Shown here: positions 52,999-63,478 of the stretch, piece after piece
How the letters are laid out: each line of letters begins with the position of its first letter
Position numbering within the stretch: position 1 is the first letter of the stretch
Program-made: the position numbers and the translations under genes
Notes under the pieces: generated by a model
The model's input: only the letters and a program-made list of their open reading frames with translations
Databases searched by the model: none
What the model was told of the DNA's origin: nothing
Source of the DNA: Alligator mississippiensis
Lineage: Eukaryota > Chordata > Crocodylia > Alligatoridae
DNA length: 64,000 bases
Direction: 5' to 3'
Assembly (NCBI RefSeq): GCF_030867095.1
Contig: NC_081835.1
Location: 42,639,892-42,703,891 of the forward strand

Positions 52999-53695
52999 AT
53001 TGCTCTAGAGTGACTGCGCTTCCCCATAATTTGGTATCATCTGCAAACTTAGCCAGTCTGCTTCTGACACCTGAATCCAGATCATTTATGAATATATTAA
53101 AGAGTACTGGTCTGAGAACTGAAACCTGGGGGACCCCACTGGTCATCATGCACCATGTTGATTTGGTTCCATCAACAGTCACTCTCTGGGTCTGACCGTG
53201 GAGCCAGTTCTCCAGCCATCAGACCATAAGGTTGTTGAGGCCACAGCTCCCCAATTTTACCATTAGTACATCATAGGAGACCAAGTAAAAAGCTTTTTTG
53301 AAATCCAAGTAAGTGACATTAGCCTCTCCTCTCCTGTCCAGGTGACGTGTCACCTGGTCATAAAAGAAAATGAGGTTGGGTAGGTATGACCTATCCATAA
53401 GAAAGCCATGTTGGCTATCTTTCAGAATAATGCCTTCCTTTAGCATGTTGTTGGTGGATTCTTTAATAATTTTTTCCAAGATCTTTTCAGGGATTGAGAT
53501 CAAACTGATTGGCCTGTAGTTCCCTGGGTCTTCCTTCCTTCCCTTGTTGAAGATAGGTACCAGTTTGGCCCTCTTCCAATTTTCAGGAACCTCTCCTGAG
53601 TGCCATGAGTTCTCAAATATCTTCACCATTGGCCATGCTATGATGTAAGCCAACTCTTTTAGCACTCTTGGGTGCATTCCGTCTGGGTCTGTTCA
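52999..53695 (-). mobile_element. CR1 LINE, 5' segment of the interrupted copy
   Basis: ORF2 RT part. Frame 53219-53677 has LKELAYIIAWPMVKIFENSW, WKRAKLVPIFNKGRKED, NYRPISLISIPEKILEKIIK and VTYLDFKKAFYL. Frame 52784-53182 has [20 protein letters not shown] and [11 protein letters not shown] (catalytic pair kept). The first ~30 bp repeat, in diverged form, the last bases before the interruption, as a duplicated insertion site would. Confidence 0.88.
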
Positions 53696-53911
53696 CTTGA
53701 TTTATCAAGCATCCAAACACCAAGCTGTAACCCAGCATGGAAACCGGGTAACAAAATTACCCCTCTCAACAGTACAATTTATAACCTCAACTCCAACAGT
53801 CTCACAAGGACCCTTCAGGATGAGAATTCAGCTTGTGCACAGCCCCAGCTGCCCAGTGGCACAAGGACTTCTACTGTTTCACAGTCACATTGACTTCATT
53901 AACTTCTAATC
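53696..53911. other. No gene recognised
   Basis: Short unique-looking stretch between a CR1 and a repeat, with overlapping short frames only. Confidence 0.4.
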
Positions 53912-54000
53912 TAGGAACAGACATTCAAAAAGCCTGAGCCTAAATTGATTCAATCTTTGCAGATTAGTCTAGCCTGGCTAGGCTAAACTGATTTGTAACT
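53912..54000. mobile_element. Repeat fragment, related to the CR1-split repeat
   Basis: CTAGGAACAGACATTCAAAA and following blocks are shared with 35725-35767 and 36617-36640. The start resembles the CTAGGGGCAGACA terminus at 56889. The right limit is not found. Confidence 0.55.
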
Positions 54001-54572
54001 GCACAGACATCCCCTCTGGACTGAAGAAATGCTGGCACATGCCTGCAGTGGCTCAGGCTAGAAGCTGGGGGGAGCTAGAGAAGCCCACCCTTCCCTTCTA
54101 GAGTACTGAGCTGAGGGGCAAGTCCCAACAGGACTTCTGATTAGGGCAGGGAGTTGCTAACCAGTGTTTATCAAACCTAACTCAGTGTTTCTCAGACCAT
54201 TAAGAAAACAACAGCCTCTCTCCATTAGTTCAAGATCTTCTTAAACAGCTTTTCCAAGGAAGGAACGGGGGGACATTACCAGCTACCAGTTGATCATCAG
54301 GGATCCTGGTTTTCCCTGATAAAAACTGCAAATTCTCCACTAAAAAATCACAAATTCTCTGATAACCCCCCCCCAATCCATGATTAAAATTAAAGGCCCC
54401 CCACAGCCCTCCACCAGCCTTGCTAGTGCCCCTCACTCCCTACCCACAGCCCCGAGGCTCTGCTTGTGTCTCTCACTCCCCACCCCCCACAGCCCCCATA
54501 GCCTTGCTGGTGCCCCTCACCCACAGCCCCTGCTCTCCCAGCCCTGCCAGAGGAAGCCCCCAGCTGCCAGGG

Positions 54573-55456
54573 CTATGGGCCCGGGTCCACAGTTCCCTAC
54601 CCATGCTCCCCCTCTGCTGCAGGTTCAAGCAGGCTGGCTCCTCACTGCCACATGCACTCTGGGCGGGAAACCCACCCCACCCCACCCAGATCTGTACCCA
54701 AAACAGGCACAGGCTGCGGGCTCAGGCTCCCTCCCTGCTTCCCTCTCTTGGGGCCTCCGGAGCCCAGCAGGAATGACCCAATGTGGCTGGGGACAGGGGA
54801 TCTCCTCACTGCTGCTCGCCCCCCCTGCCCCAGTGGTACACCTCCTGTGCCTGCTGCTGCTTTGAGGGGTGCGACCACATGCCACTGCCCTCACTGCAGC
54901 CCTGTGCACGGGAAACATGTTGCCAGGGCAGCGGGGAGGGCAACAAGTGGTGAGGAGATCCCTGTGCCACCCCGCTGCTGCCTGCCGCACTGAGTCGTGC
55001 CCACCGGGCTGCACAGGTCACAGGGGAGCAAAACAGGGCGGAGCTGGTAGTGGCTAGCAGCTTCTTGGTGCAGGCTACTCCCTGCTACCCTGCTTTCCTT
55101 TCCTGTGGTGTCTGCAGCCCTGTAGGCACAACCTGGCGCAGCAGGCAGCAGTGGAGCCACACGGGGATCTCACCACTGCTCACCCCCCTGCTGCCCTGGT
55201 AATGTACCTCCTGCATGCAGGGCTGTGCTTCTCAAAGCAGCAGCATGAGCAGGGGGCATGTCGCCAGGGCGGCGGGGGTGGGGGGCGGGGGTGTGAGAAG
55301 CAGCAAGGAGATCCCCGTGCGGCCCCTCTGTGCCCAGCCACGCTCTGGGTGGGGTGGGTCTCCCGTGCAGAGTGCATGTGGCAGTGGGGAGCCAGACCAT
55401 TTGAACCTGCAGCAGAGGGGGAGCGTGGGTAGGGAACTGTGGACCCGGGCCCATAG
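54573..55456. repeat. Inverted repeat, ~115-bp arms
   Basis: 54573-54692 (starting CTATGGGCCCGGGTCCACAG) and 55344-55456 (ending CTGTGGACCCGGGCCCATAG) are inverted copies with only a few differences. They enclose smaller inverted modules. Confidence 0.9.
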
Positions 55457-55760
55457 CGTCCTCAGAGCTCTGGAGGCCCCGCAGCAGGAAACAGGTAGCC
55501 GCTGTTTCCTGCTACTCTGCTTCCCAACCCTGGAGCTTCTGGAGCCCGGCAGGTGTGACCCAGTGCAGCAGGCAGCAGCAGGGCAGCGCAGGGATCTCCT
55601 TGCCACTGCCTGCCCCTCCACTGCCCTGGTGACGCACCCCCTGTGCACAGGGCTACAGTGGGGCAGCAATACAGAGCTGAGCCTCAAAGCAGTGGCAGGC
55701 ACAGGAGTTGCATCACCAGGTCAGTGGGGGGGCAAGCAGCAGTGAGATCCCTGTGCCACC
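54797..55760. repeat. Alternating GGGATCTC / GAGATCCC modules
   Basis: Three forward modules (GGGATCTC at 54797, 55164 and 55591) alternate with three inverted ones (GAGATCCC-type at 54955, 55308 and 55744). Each pair forms a ~150-160-bp palindrome, with a centre containing a CTGCTGC or CACAGGGC loop. Confidence 0.8.
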
Positions 55761-56366
55761 CTGCTGTCCCCAGCTGCACCGGGTCATGCCTGCCAGGCTC
55801 CGGAGGCCCGGGGGAGGGAAGCAAGGTGGGAGCCTAAGTCTGCAGCCTGCACCTGCCCTGCATACAGCTCTCAGGGGCGCGGGTCCCCACTGCCCCCTGG
55901 GAGTGCATGTGGCAGCGGAGAGCAGGCCCTCCCCCTCCCCTGGACAAGCCACCCACGGCCCCGTCCTGTTCCCCGCTGGGGCCCTGCAACCGTGCATTGT
56001 GGCCCCGGGCCCCAAGCTCCACCCGGTTGGGCAGCAGCCACAGCCCTGCCTAGCTTCCTCCCTATAGGGGCCTCAATCCCCCTTTCCTGCCATCTCCCCA
56101 CTTATCTGCTGGAGCTGCTCTGCAGGCTGCCTGGGGCCACGTGCCTGACCATGCACGTGGCACCCACTGTCTCACCACCCTCTTTCCACTCCCTCCCAGT
56201 TCCCTGCAGGCTGGAACTCTGCCAGCCTGCAGAGAGCTCACTGCAAAACTGCAAAATCCACATGTTTCTCTTGTAAAACGGGAAATCCATGTTTGACTCT
56301 GGTAAAAAAAGTAAAATCCGTGGTTTACTCTGTTTTTCTGTGGGAAATGGGAAACCCGGATCCCTC

Positions 56367-56617
56367 TTGATCAGCTCCAAAAAGCACTAGGTTGACACAG
56401 TCCTGTCTGCCTTTGTCCCATCTCCCACAGCATTGACCATAGCCAGCATGTGACATGCTAGCTAATGCTAAGAGGTGTCTGTGTAAGGTGGGGGGGGGGA
56501 ATCCCTAGGGAGTGGTGAGGGGGCAGGGGGGAGCAGGAAGGAGCCAGGCAGACCCTGCTGCACATGCCTGTATCTCTGGGAACTGCAGCCATGGAGCAGA
56601 GGGGGGGGGCAGCCCTT
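56367..56617. other. No gene; G-rich stretch
   Basis: Contains G homopolymers (56492-56500 and 56601-56609). May include the remaining part of the minus-strand repeat copy that follows. Confidence 0.4.
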
Positions 56618-56889
56618 CTGGGCTGGAGCAGAGAGCCCACCCAGCCCAGAGAGCATGCCAGGATGCTGAGGGACTCTGATTTAATTTAAACCAGGAGGGC
56701 TTCTGGGGCAGACATCGCATAAATTGGTTTGACCCAAATCAGCTAAGTCTGATACTACATTCAGCCAAGTTTATCTCAAACCAGTTTCAGCCATTTTCAA
56801 ACTGGTTTATGTGCACTTAACTTCTCTTCTGTTACAGGTTTAAACCAGTTTCTGATCACTTAAACCAATTTTTGTCTGCCCCTAGTCCT
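56618..56889 (-). mobile_element. DNA-transposon-like repeat, copy 2
   Basis: The reverse orientation of the repeat at 49547-49820. Read on the minus strand it starts CTAGGGGCAGACAAAAATTG and continues with AGAAACTGGTTTAAACC and GTATCAGACTTAGCTGA. The first bases look like a hAT terminus. Confidence 0.75.
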
Positions 56890-57638
56890 GCAGTCGTTTA
56901 AGTTCAACTCCCTCAGCCCTCACTTTGTTGTAGCAGTCAGATTCTCTCCCTGCTGGGGTCTCAGTGGGGAAGTGGATCCTTCCCCCAGTTGCACCCAGCT
57001 CAGGCTCCTCCACAGTCTCCCTGGGGCTTCTTTTTCAATGATGCATGGAGCATACCAGGGAGCAAGGTCTCTCCCTTGCTCATTCCACAGGGCTCTTGGC
57101 AAAATAGCTGCCACACTGTAGCTCCTCTTCCACTCCCCCTCCTGCTAGCCCTCAAAGTAGTCAACCCAGCTCTCTGGGTCTGGTTTTCCTGGGTTTGAAG
57201 TGGCCCACCCCCTCGCAAACTACGGGCGGGGGTTACACATGTTTCCTTTTATAGCTGCTTTCGTGTCCCCTCTAAGCCATGTTGTTTTTTTAATCAGTGT
57301 TGCCGTCTTTCTCAAATGTTGGATTGTGGCTTTGGGGGCATCTAGTGAAATGTTCTTGAACAGCTCCTAATCATCATTGACATTTTTCCCTTTAAATTAT
57401 TTCCCTCAGCTAATTTCACTCATAATTGTTTTCAGCTTTGAGAAACTGGCCCCTTTCAAGCATCGTGTATAAGTATTAGTGGTTTGGACTTTTTTCCATT
57501 TGTACATAACAAATATATTCAAGTCAGGTTCACTTGTATCTAAACTAGCACTAATTGTTTAGATCAGCTATCAATACCACTCTATCTGTGGACAGGTCTA
57601 CCACAGAATTTTCCACTGTTTAATGCCCAAACTTGTGT
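56890..57638. other. Possible ancient LINE remnant, otherwise no gene
   Basis: 57250-57480 on the minus strand reads in short pieces (KTATLIKKTTWLRGDTKAAI, near 57260-57310) and is AT-rich. The position-by-position feel is that of an old LINE EN-RT linker, but no diagnostic box is present. No host gene. Confidence 0.3.

Positions 57639-57724
<86 letters not shown>
57639..57724. repeat. (GATA)n microsatellite
   Basis: About 21 uninterrupted GATA units, the longest perfect tandem repeat in the window and a likely length polymorphism. Confidence 0.98.
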
Positions 57725-57725
<1 letters not shown>

Positions 57726-58700
57726 CACTTTTTGTTGAAAGCTGGACTATTCTAAATGCTCTAGAGTCTGCATGCTGATATAAATTGTCTTAAAATTTAC
57801 TGCACCTCATGGAGATGTGAGCTAGTGTTAGTGATCCAAATTTGGAGTTATTTCAAGTAGGAGTTCCTGAGAAACAGCCTTTCTAAAAAGTTCATTTCAC
57901 AGAATCAACTTGTTCTTCTAATGGCTTCTGCACACAGCAGGGCTCTGTTACAGTTCTCATTCTTCCCAAACTGATCAAAACTGCCAGGGATATATCTAAG
58001 CACCCACTGCCCCTTTGGCAGACTAGGGTATTATATGGATGACGTTCTTCAGGATTAAGAATAGAATTCAGGGTCAGAGCCAAAGAAAACGAAATGTGCC
58101 TGTTCAGAAAATCTGTTAACTGCCAAAGGGTTACTAGGTAGGCTGCTGTCACAGTTACTGGGTGGCTTGATGTAGCCTGCTCTGCAAATTGAACCTAGGT
58201 CCATCCATGTGCAGTGCTCATGAAACCCACTCTGTTCCCTTTGCAGAGAATGTGTGTCATGAATAACACCTGAAGAGATCTGCTTGCTGATAGCTAAGAA
58301 GACACAGGGAGGCCTAAGGACAGGTAAAAATGGGATGAGTCATCCCTACGTTTTATCTCTGTCATCCATAGTTAGTGTCATGGCAGAAGTGTGGGGAAAA
58401 ATCAGTTTTCTTGGAACTACCTAAAAATGACCTTGCACATTACATTCTGTGCTGTGGTGGATTGTCTCCTGGGAGCTGTAGTTTGGATGGTTGCTGCCTC
58501 CATTTTTTCCCCTATATGCCACTGCTCCTGAGCCCTATTCAGTGAATAATATCTTCCATTATGCTATGCACTCTTCCCTCTGACACAGTGGCAGGTGCAT
58601 TGTGAGGGTCAGAGTTTCTCTCTATTCATGATTTCCATGGTCTCCATCACTGCCGTGACATAACTATCACCTTCATTATAAGCCACTGAGTTGACACTTG
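57725..58700. other. Intergenic, no gene recognised
   Basis: Unique-looking sequence without repeat ends or coding motifs. Confidence 0.45.
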
Positions 58701-58830
58701 CAGGGCCAGCTGTTCTATCCTGGGAAACCTCCCTGCGTCCGGCTGCTTGCCATCCCTGCTGCCACCGGCTTCATGTCCAGCCATTCGCCACTGCCCCTAG
58801 GGGGCTTCAAAAAATTGTGGGCCAGCCCTG
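58701..58830. mobile_element. 130-bp hAT MITE with perfect target duplication
   Basis: Inverted termini CAGGGCCAGCTGT and TGGGCCAGCCCTG. Identical 8-bp flanks, GACACTTG, lie at 58693-58700 and 58831-58838. A short, non-coding, non-autonomous element. Confidence 0.93.
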
Positions 58831-58919
58831 GACACTTGGCTAGAGAGGGAAATGGCTGACAGATGCAACCATGCAGCTTGGTGGGTAACTAGAAATAACA
58901 GGTGTAGCTCCATTTTTTG

Positions 58920-58985
58920 GGAATGGTAAGCTCCTTGGAGATGATCTGTATTTTGTGCTGTATAGCACCTAGTGTGTGGTCAGGG
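58920..58985 (+). repeat. SINE/LINE-type tail fragment
   Basis: AAGCTCCTTGGAGATGATCT followed by GCTGTATAGCACCTAGTGTG is a phrase typical of ancient L2/MIR-like 3' tails. Short and diverged. Confidence 0.5.
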
Positions 58986-60055
58986 CTGGCCATGTCATAA
59001 ATTACCCTAACAGAAGAACAGGGGGAGAATCCCATTGTCAGTATCACTCCCCCTCCCACTGCCGCTCAGCTCACCATTACTACCAATTCAGCAGCATCTG
59101 TGAGAATTTTAAATCTGGAGCTATGGGAGGGAGACTGATACTGATGATGCGACTCCACCCTTGTTCCATGGCTGAAGGGTGCCGGGTGGGCCCCTGCTCG
59201 AGAGAGCTTATGAGCTGATTTTTCAGATGCTGGCTGAGCCAGTGCCAGGCATAGCCTCCTGCCACCATTCGAACATTCCCCTCCTTCCATTCCAGGCCAG
59301 AAACCAGTGCCTTCATTAAGTCTTGCACCCCAATGTAGGCTGGCTAATTTTGGGGGAAAAGGTATGTGTGTAGTAAATTTGGCATTCCAGATATACACCA
59401 AAATTGCCATGGTCCCATGGAGCATTATGGAATATATTTATCCACAGGCCAGAGCAGGGCATGGCAGGCTTACCCCATTGACTGTGCACCACCACTATAT
59501 CTCACCTGGCACGGAGGGAAGCTATTCTCGCCTCAGTTTCTGCCCTGCCTTTTATATTGCTGACACCTACACAGTGCATGCTGGGGTGGCTGAATAAATG
59601 GGGCTTTGTCAGGCGGTAGTGGGAGGTGCCTTCTAGCAAAGGGTATTAGCTAGTTTTCCAGATGCTAGAAGAGGTTCGGGCTGGGAATCTTGCTGCATAC
59701 TCATGACCCAGCTGCCCCAGCCCTGCCCTGGGTGTTCATCAGCCCACAGAGCTGCATTCAGAGGGCTTCCCCAGGCTTCCCAGCACCCCCTTTGGCTCCC
59801 AGAGAAGATTTTCTAGCAGAGGCTGGTCATTTAGGGGTTAATGAGGTTACCTATCCCTGCCCCACAAGCAATCCCATTTCCTGCATAAAATAATGCTCTC
59901 CCAGCCCCTACCTTATCATGGGCCTCATAGTGGGTGGCTGCTTGATGGGGTCTAACTCCCTAGGATTAGGAATATTCTCACCTGGCAACCCTAGCTGCCA
60001 GATCCGCTCAGCACAGAGGGAATTGCAGCTTCCTGGATCCTGCTTGGGACCTGAG
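58986..60055. other. Intergenic, no gene recognised
   Basis: Overlapping frames on both strands (59066-59425 minus, 59307-59597 plus) lack any domain signature. Confidence 0.45.
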
Positions 60056-60371
60056 TAGGGTGGTGGTCAAGGTACCTCAAAAATAGAGGACAGCCCCCCC
60101 AACCCCCGCAAGCCTCCCAAGGCTGGTGGGGCAAGGCAAGCTCCTGCAGGCGGCAGTGTCAGTGGCAGGGGCATGGTGGTGGGAAGTGGGGAGCTCCCAC
60201 AGGCGGCTGCGGCAGTGTTAGCAGTGGGGCAGGACGAGCCGTGGTGGTGTTAGTGGCGGGGGGGCAGGGGTGCCAAGCACTGAAAAATAGAGGACATAAA
60301 GGCATCCGGTAGAGCACAGAGGACCAGAAAACCGGACTGTCCTCTATAAAACCAGACAAATGGCTACCCTG
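60056..60371. mobile_element. hAT element with GC-rich interior
   Basis: The right terminus ATGGCTACCCTG matches the left TAGGGTGGTGGTCA imperfectly. Flanks are GACCTGAG (60048-60055) and GCCATGAG (60372-60379), 6 of 8. Both sub-ends contain ATAGAGGACA (left) and TGTCCTCTAT (right). The interior GCATGGTGGTGGGAAGTGGG, then GAGCTCCCACAGGCGG, recurs in inverted form near 33300-33360. Confidence 0.7.
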
Positions 60372-60499
60372 GCCATGAGGCAGTGACTCACCCCCTGATC
60401 CCTCTGCCCTCAGGAGCTTCTTGTTTCGGCGGGGTGTCCTGAACTCTTTCCAGGTTTCCCTTCCCACTGGATGGGCTGATCTGGCTGCTGGTGTGTGAG

Positions 60500-60860
60500 T
60501 CTTATACACACTCTCATACACATATGTGCACATACATGTGTACACAGCATCACTGGCACTGGCAAGCACACACATGTGCACACAACACAACACTCACTAA
60601 CCAACATGCCCAGATACACACAATGTAAACTCCATGCAGCACATGCACACACACACATACATGCACAGACACACACATGTATGTGCACACAAACATACAC
60701 ACACACAAGCATGGACTGACCCAAACACCTACACTCAGACTTAAGTAAAAGCACATATGCAGGCATGCAAATAAACACAGGCATACACAACTGTGCATGT
60801 GCACACACGCACACATACATGCACACGCACACTCTCACACACACACACAATTTCCATCTG
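60500..60860. repeat. (CA)-rich imperfect simple repeat
   Basis: ACAC/ACAT/GCAC motifs in long runs. The Cys/Val-rich minus-strand and Thr/His-rich plus-strand frames are artefacts of this repeat. Confidence 0.9.
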
Positions 60861-61839
60861 TCGCATTATAGTACTGACACCTACCCCCTCAAATCCTGTC
60901 CAGGAAATCCTTATGGTTGCAGCCCGCCTCTTTGCCAGATTACAAAGCCTGGCAATGAAAGGCCATGCCAGGCATCACGATGGTGCAGCAGGACATGTCT
61001 GCCAGCAGCATGTCCAGGGCTAGCTGCTCTTTGGTCAGTGCAGTTCAGCCCTGGGGTCACAGTGGATCCCCTTCAGTGCTCAGTGCTATGGTGGATCTGG
61101 GGAGCTGCCTGCCAGGAACTGCTCAGAGCTGTGCCCTGGGCAGGCAAAGGGCCAATGGCTGTATGGAGGGTACAGCCACTGCTTGCATGGGAAAATTCTT
61201 CCACCAGGTCTTGTGGGCATGGAGGGACATGACACTGGGGAGAGAAGGGAGGTGAGGAGGCAGATCTGCCAGCTCCTGGCAGAAGCAGACTACATTCAGC
61301 CCTCCAGTGGGAGGAGAAATAGGGAGGCAACTCCATGAGTTCCACCCCCATTTCCCCATCTCCCTTTGCAGGCTGGTGCCTCAGACAGGAAAATGGGAAC
61401 TGGCTGCACCAAGGACACTTGTGAGTGCCACCTTCTGGCACTGCGGTGGGTCATGTCCCCTGCAGAAAGTCTGCAAGCAGCACACCAATCTGTGGCATGC
61501 AGGAGCACCTGCCTTCATCATCCTACCTTCCAGGGCAGCACTGAGATTTGCAATAGGATGGGAAAGGAGCAGAGTAGATGGCTGGGTCCCCAGCCCCTCA
61601 CAGTCTCTGGCACCAGAGGGCCCTGATTCTGCCTGCCTAGTTCCCAGAACTCTGACCCGCCAGAGGAGCAGTACCCGGGGAGCTGGGAGAGAAGAGCTCT
61701 TGACTTGGCCAGCAGGCGAGGGAGGTGCCCTCTGGACTGCTGCCTGCTGGTGGCTGCAAGGGCTTTACTGGGAAGTACAGCACAGCTGTGTGGTAAAAGC
61801 TGCCTTTCTTCCCCACTCTCCTTTGTTGGTTTATTTGGG
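60861..61839. other. Intergenic, no gene recognised
   Basis: Open frames up to 183 codons on both strands overlap each other and lack family motifs. Confidence 0.45.
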
Positions 61840-62100
61840 TGATCGTGCGGGGAGATGACAGCATCTGCCTTTGAAATCGCCCCCTGATTAGTCATTACTG
61901 CGCCAGCCATTACCTGCAATTTCAGCTGTCACTGTGTCAAGCTTGTCGCTTCAATGCCTTAAAAGGCCCCCTTCCCTTCTCCCCTACCAGCCCCTCTCCC
62001 CACCTCCCCCCCTTCCTTCAGGAATTCACAGAGGGCGACTCGTGGCTCCTGGCCATGAAGGGAGGTTTGTGCAACTGCGAATTATGCCCGCTGTAAGTTA
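61840..62100 (+). other. Candidate conserved element or short coding exon
   Basis: Unusually even, repeat-free sequence with dense regulatory-like words (GATTAGTCATTACTG, then AATTTCAGCTGTCACTG). A long pyrimidine tract (about 61968-62019) ends in an acceptor AG (62020-62021) and is followed by a 71-bp open segment, 62022-62092. That segment reads EFTEGDSWLLAMKGG and then LCNCELCP, and it is followed by GTAAGT (62093-62098), a strong donor. All this could be chance. I do not recognise the protein. Confidence 0.3.
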
Positions 62101-62350
62101 AGCCTTGTCCTGTTTTCTCGGAGATGCTGTGCGCTGGAGTGCACGAGGCCAACACAGGATCCAGCTAGCTACCAAACCTTCATGGTCTGCACCAGGAGCT
62201 ATTCTCATAGCTCATCTCCAGGTGCACATAGGTGCTGCCTAGAACAGCAGTTGAAACAGTGTCCAGTGCCCCCTTTTACTGCCCCTTCCTGTGCCCCTTT
62301 CACACACAATCACATATATGCAAACTGAGGTTGCCTGCCTGGATGACAGC

Positions 62351-62368
62351 CCCCCCCCCCCCCCCACC
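62351..62368. repeat. Poly-C run
   Basis: About 18 consecutive C, unstable in assemblies. Confidence 0.95.
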
Positions 62369-62699
62369 CCTTCCACGGGTGACCTGCGGCTTCAGCCCCC
62401 CTTGCCTAAACTGAAGGAGTGAGGGCTCTAGCAGGCAGCTGTAACCACCAACCCTCTTTCACCTTTAGGGAACAGCCTCTAGGGGGCAACCAAGGCCCAC
62501 ACTCGCCTCCTGGGGCTTGCATGGACTGGGAGGCATTTAACCCTTTGGTGACTGGAACCACCCACTGCAAATACATGCCCAGGGCAAGTTAAGCCCTACC
62601 CAGTCCTGCTCCCTGGTTATGGCCCCACACCCCATGCCTCCTGTCTGCCAAGCCAGGACTTACAGAGACCCCTGGTGGCAACACCAGATTTTTTTTCAC

Positions 62700-62805
62700 A
62701 AAAATATATTTCTATATTTATATATATATATGTGTGTATACTTTTATATATGTGTGTGTGTGTGTATGTATGTACGTATATGTGTATGTATACACACACA
62801 CTTTC
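62700..62805. repeat. (TA)n/(TG)n simple repeat
   Basis: ATATAT and TGTGTG runs with TATG interruptions. Confidence 0.9.
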
Positions 62806-62945
62806 ACAGCACTGTCTTGTTACTGGTCTGATTCACTTGACAGGCCCTTGCACACACATATGGTTACAGTATTACATTCCCATTACAAGCATTGCACCCG
62901 TGCACTAGTGCACCTGAGCACCCATCCACATTTCCTTAATCATTA

Positions 62946-63478
62946 CAAATACGCTGGCCCACCTCGCTCCCTCTACCCTTCTTCTTTGCTGTCCCCATCT
63001 TCTTCCTCCTTGTTATCGTCATCATCAGTGTTGCTGCTGTCTTCCCCAGGGGTCTGTTGTCCTTGAACAGTCTGTGCCAGTAGCTTCTCTTCCAGATGAT
63101 TTCTACCATCTCCTCACTGTCATCTTTTATCATCTTCTGGTAGTACACCTGCAGCTTGCTCAGTCCCTGAGAGGTTTGTGTGCCTATATGTGAGCAGGTT
63201 CCTGGCCTTCCACAGGGTGCTCCTTGTGCAGGAGACAAACTAGTTAAACAGACTGACAAACTGACCAGCACCTCTCCAGTCATGGTCTTGACCCCTGTTA
63301 GCATCTAGCTTACCCTCTTCCACACCTCCTTGGCCTATGGGTAGAACAAAAGGAGGTGGTCAGTTGTTTCTGCCTTCCCCAGGCGGTTTCCTGGGGCGGT
63401 TTGTTTGGCTTCTCTGCCCCTCTCTGTCTCAGGGCTCACATGGGGAGTGCCTGGTGAGCCACTTGCCAGTTCATGTCT
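62946..63478 (-). pseudogene. Tx1/L1-clade LINE ORF2, C-terminal part
   Basis: Minus-strand pieces match the zinc-finger end of Tx1-type ORF2: FFTEYRHELASGSPGTPHVS (near 63470), ETTDHLLLFYP (63335-63370) with AKEVWKRVS after a stop, and an STLWKARNLLTY block in another frame (about 63180-63220). The frame 62936-63304 holds the distal part with KMIKDDSEEMVEII. Frameshifts and a TAA stop make it dead. It ends at about 63478, where a plus-strand LINE of the same clade begins. Confidence 0.7.

Larger units (their letters stand above)
54298..56366. mobile_element. 2.07-kb hAT element with palindromic GC-rich interior
   Basis: Termini CAGGGATCCTGGTTTTCCCT (left) and AAACCCGGATCCCTC (right) match those of the 205-bp MITE. 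Target duplications are TTGATCAT (54290-54297) and TTGATCAG (56367-56374), 7 of 8. Subterminal TGATAAAA-type AT-rich segments flank a very GC-rich interior (54400-56200) built of direct and inverted copies of short modules. No transposase frame is visible. The Pro/Gly/Cys-rich open frames in it are composition artefacts. Confidence 0.85.
62101..62945. other. Intergenic, simple repeats, no gene
   Basis: A C run at 62351-62368 and an AT/GT-rich run at 62700-62805. No gene recognised. Confidence 0.5.

Noticed and set aside
54380..56101. Many Pro/Gly/Ala/Cys-rich frames on both strands
   Set aside because: GC-rich palindromic array inside a hAT element; open frames occur in all six frames.
60410..60850. 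Cys/Val-rich minus-strand frame of 146 codons
   Set aside because: Translation of a CA-rich simple repeat. The cysteines come from repeated GTGTGT/GCATGT, not from a protein family.
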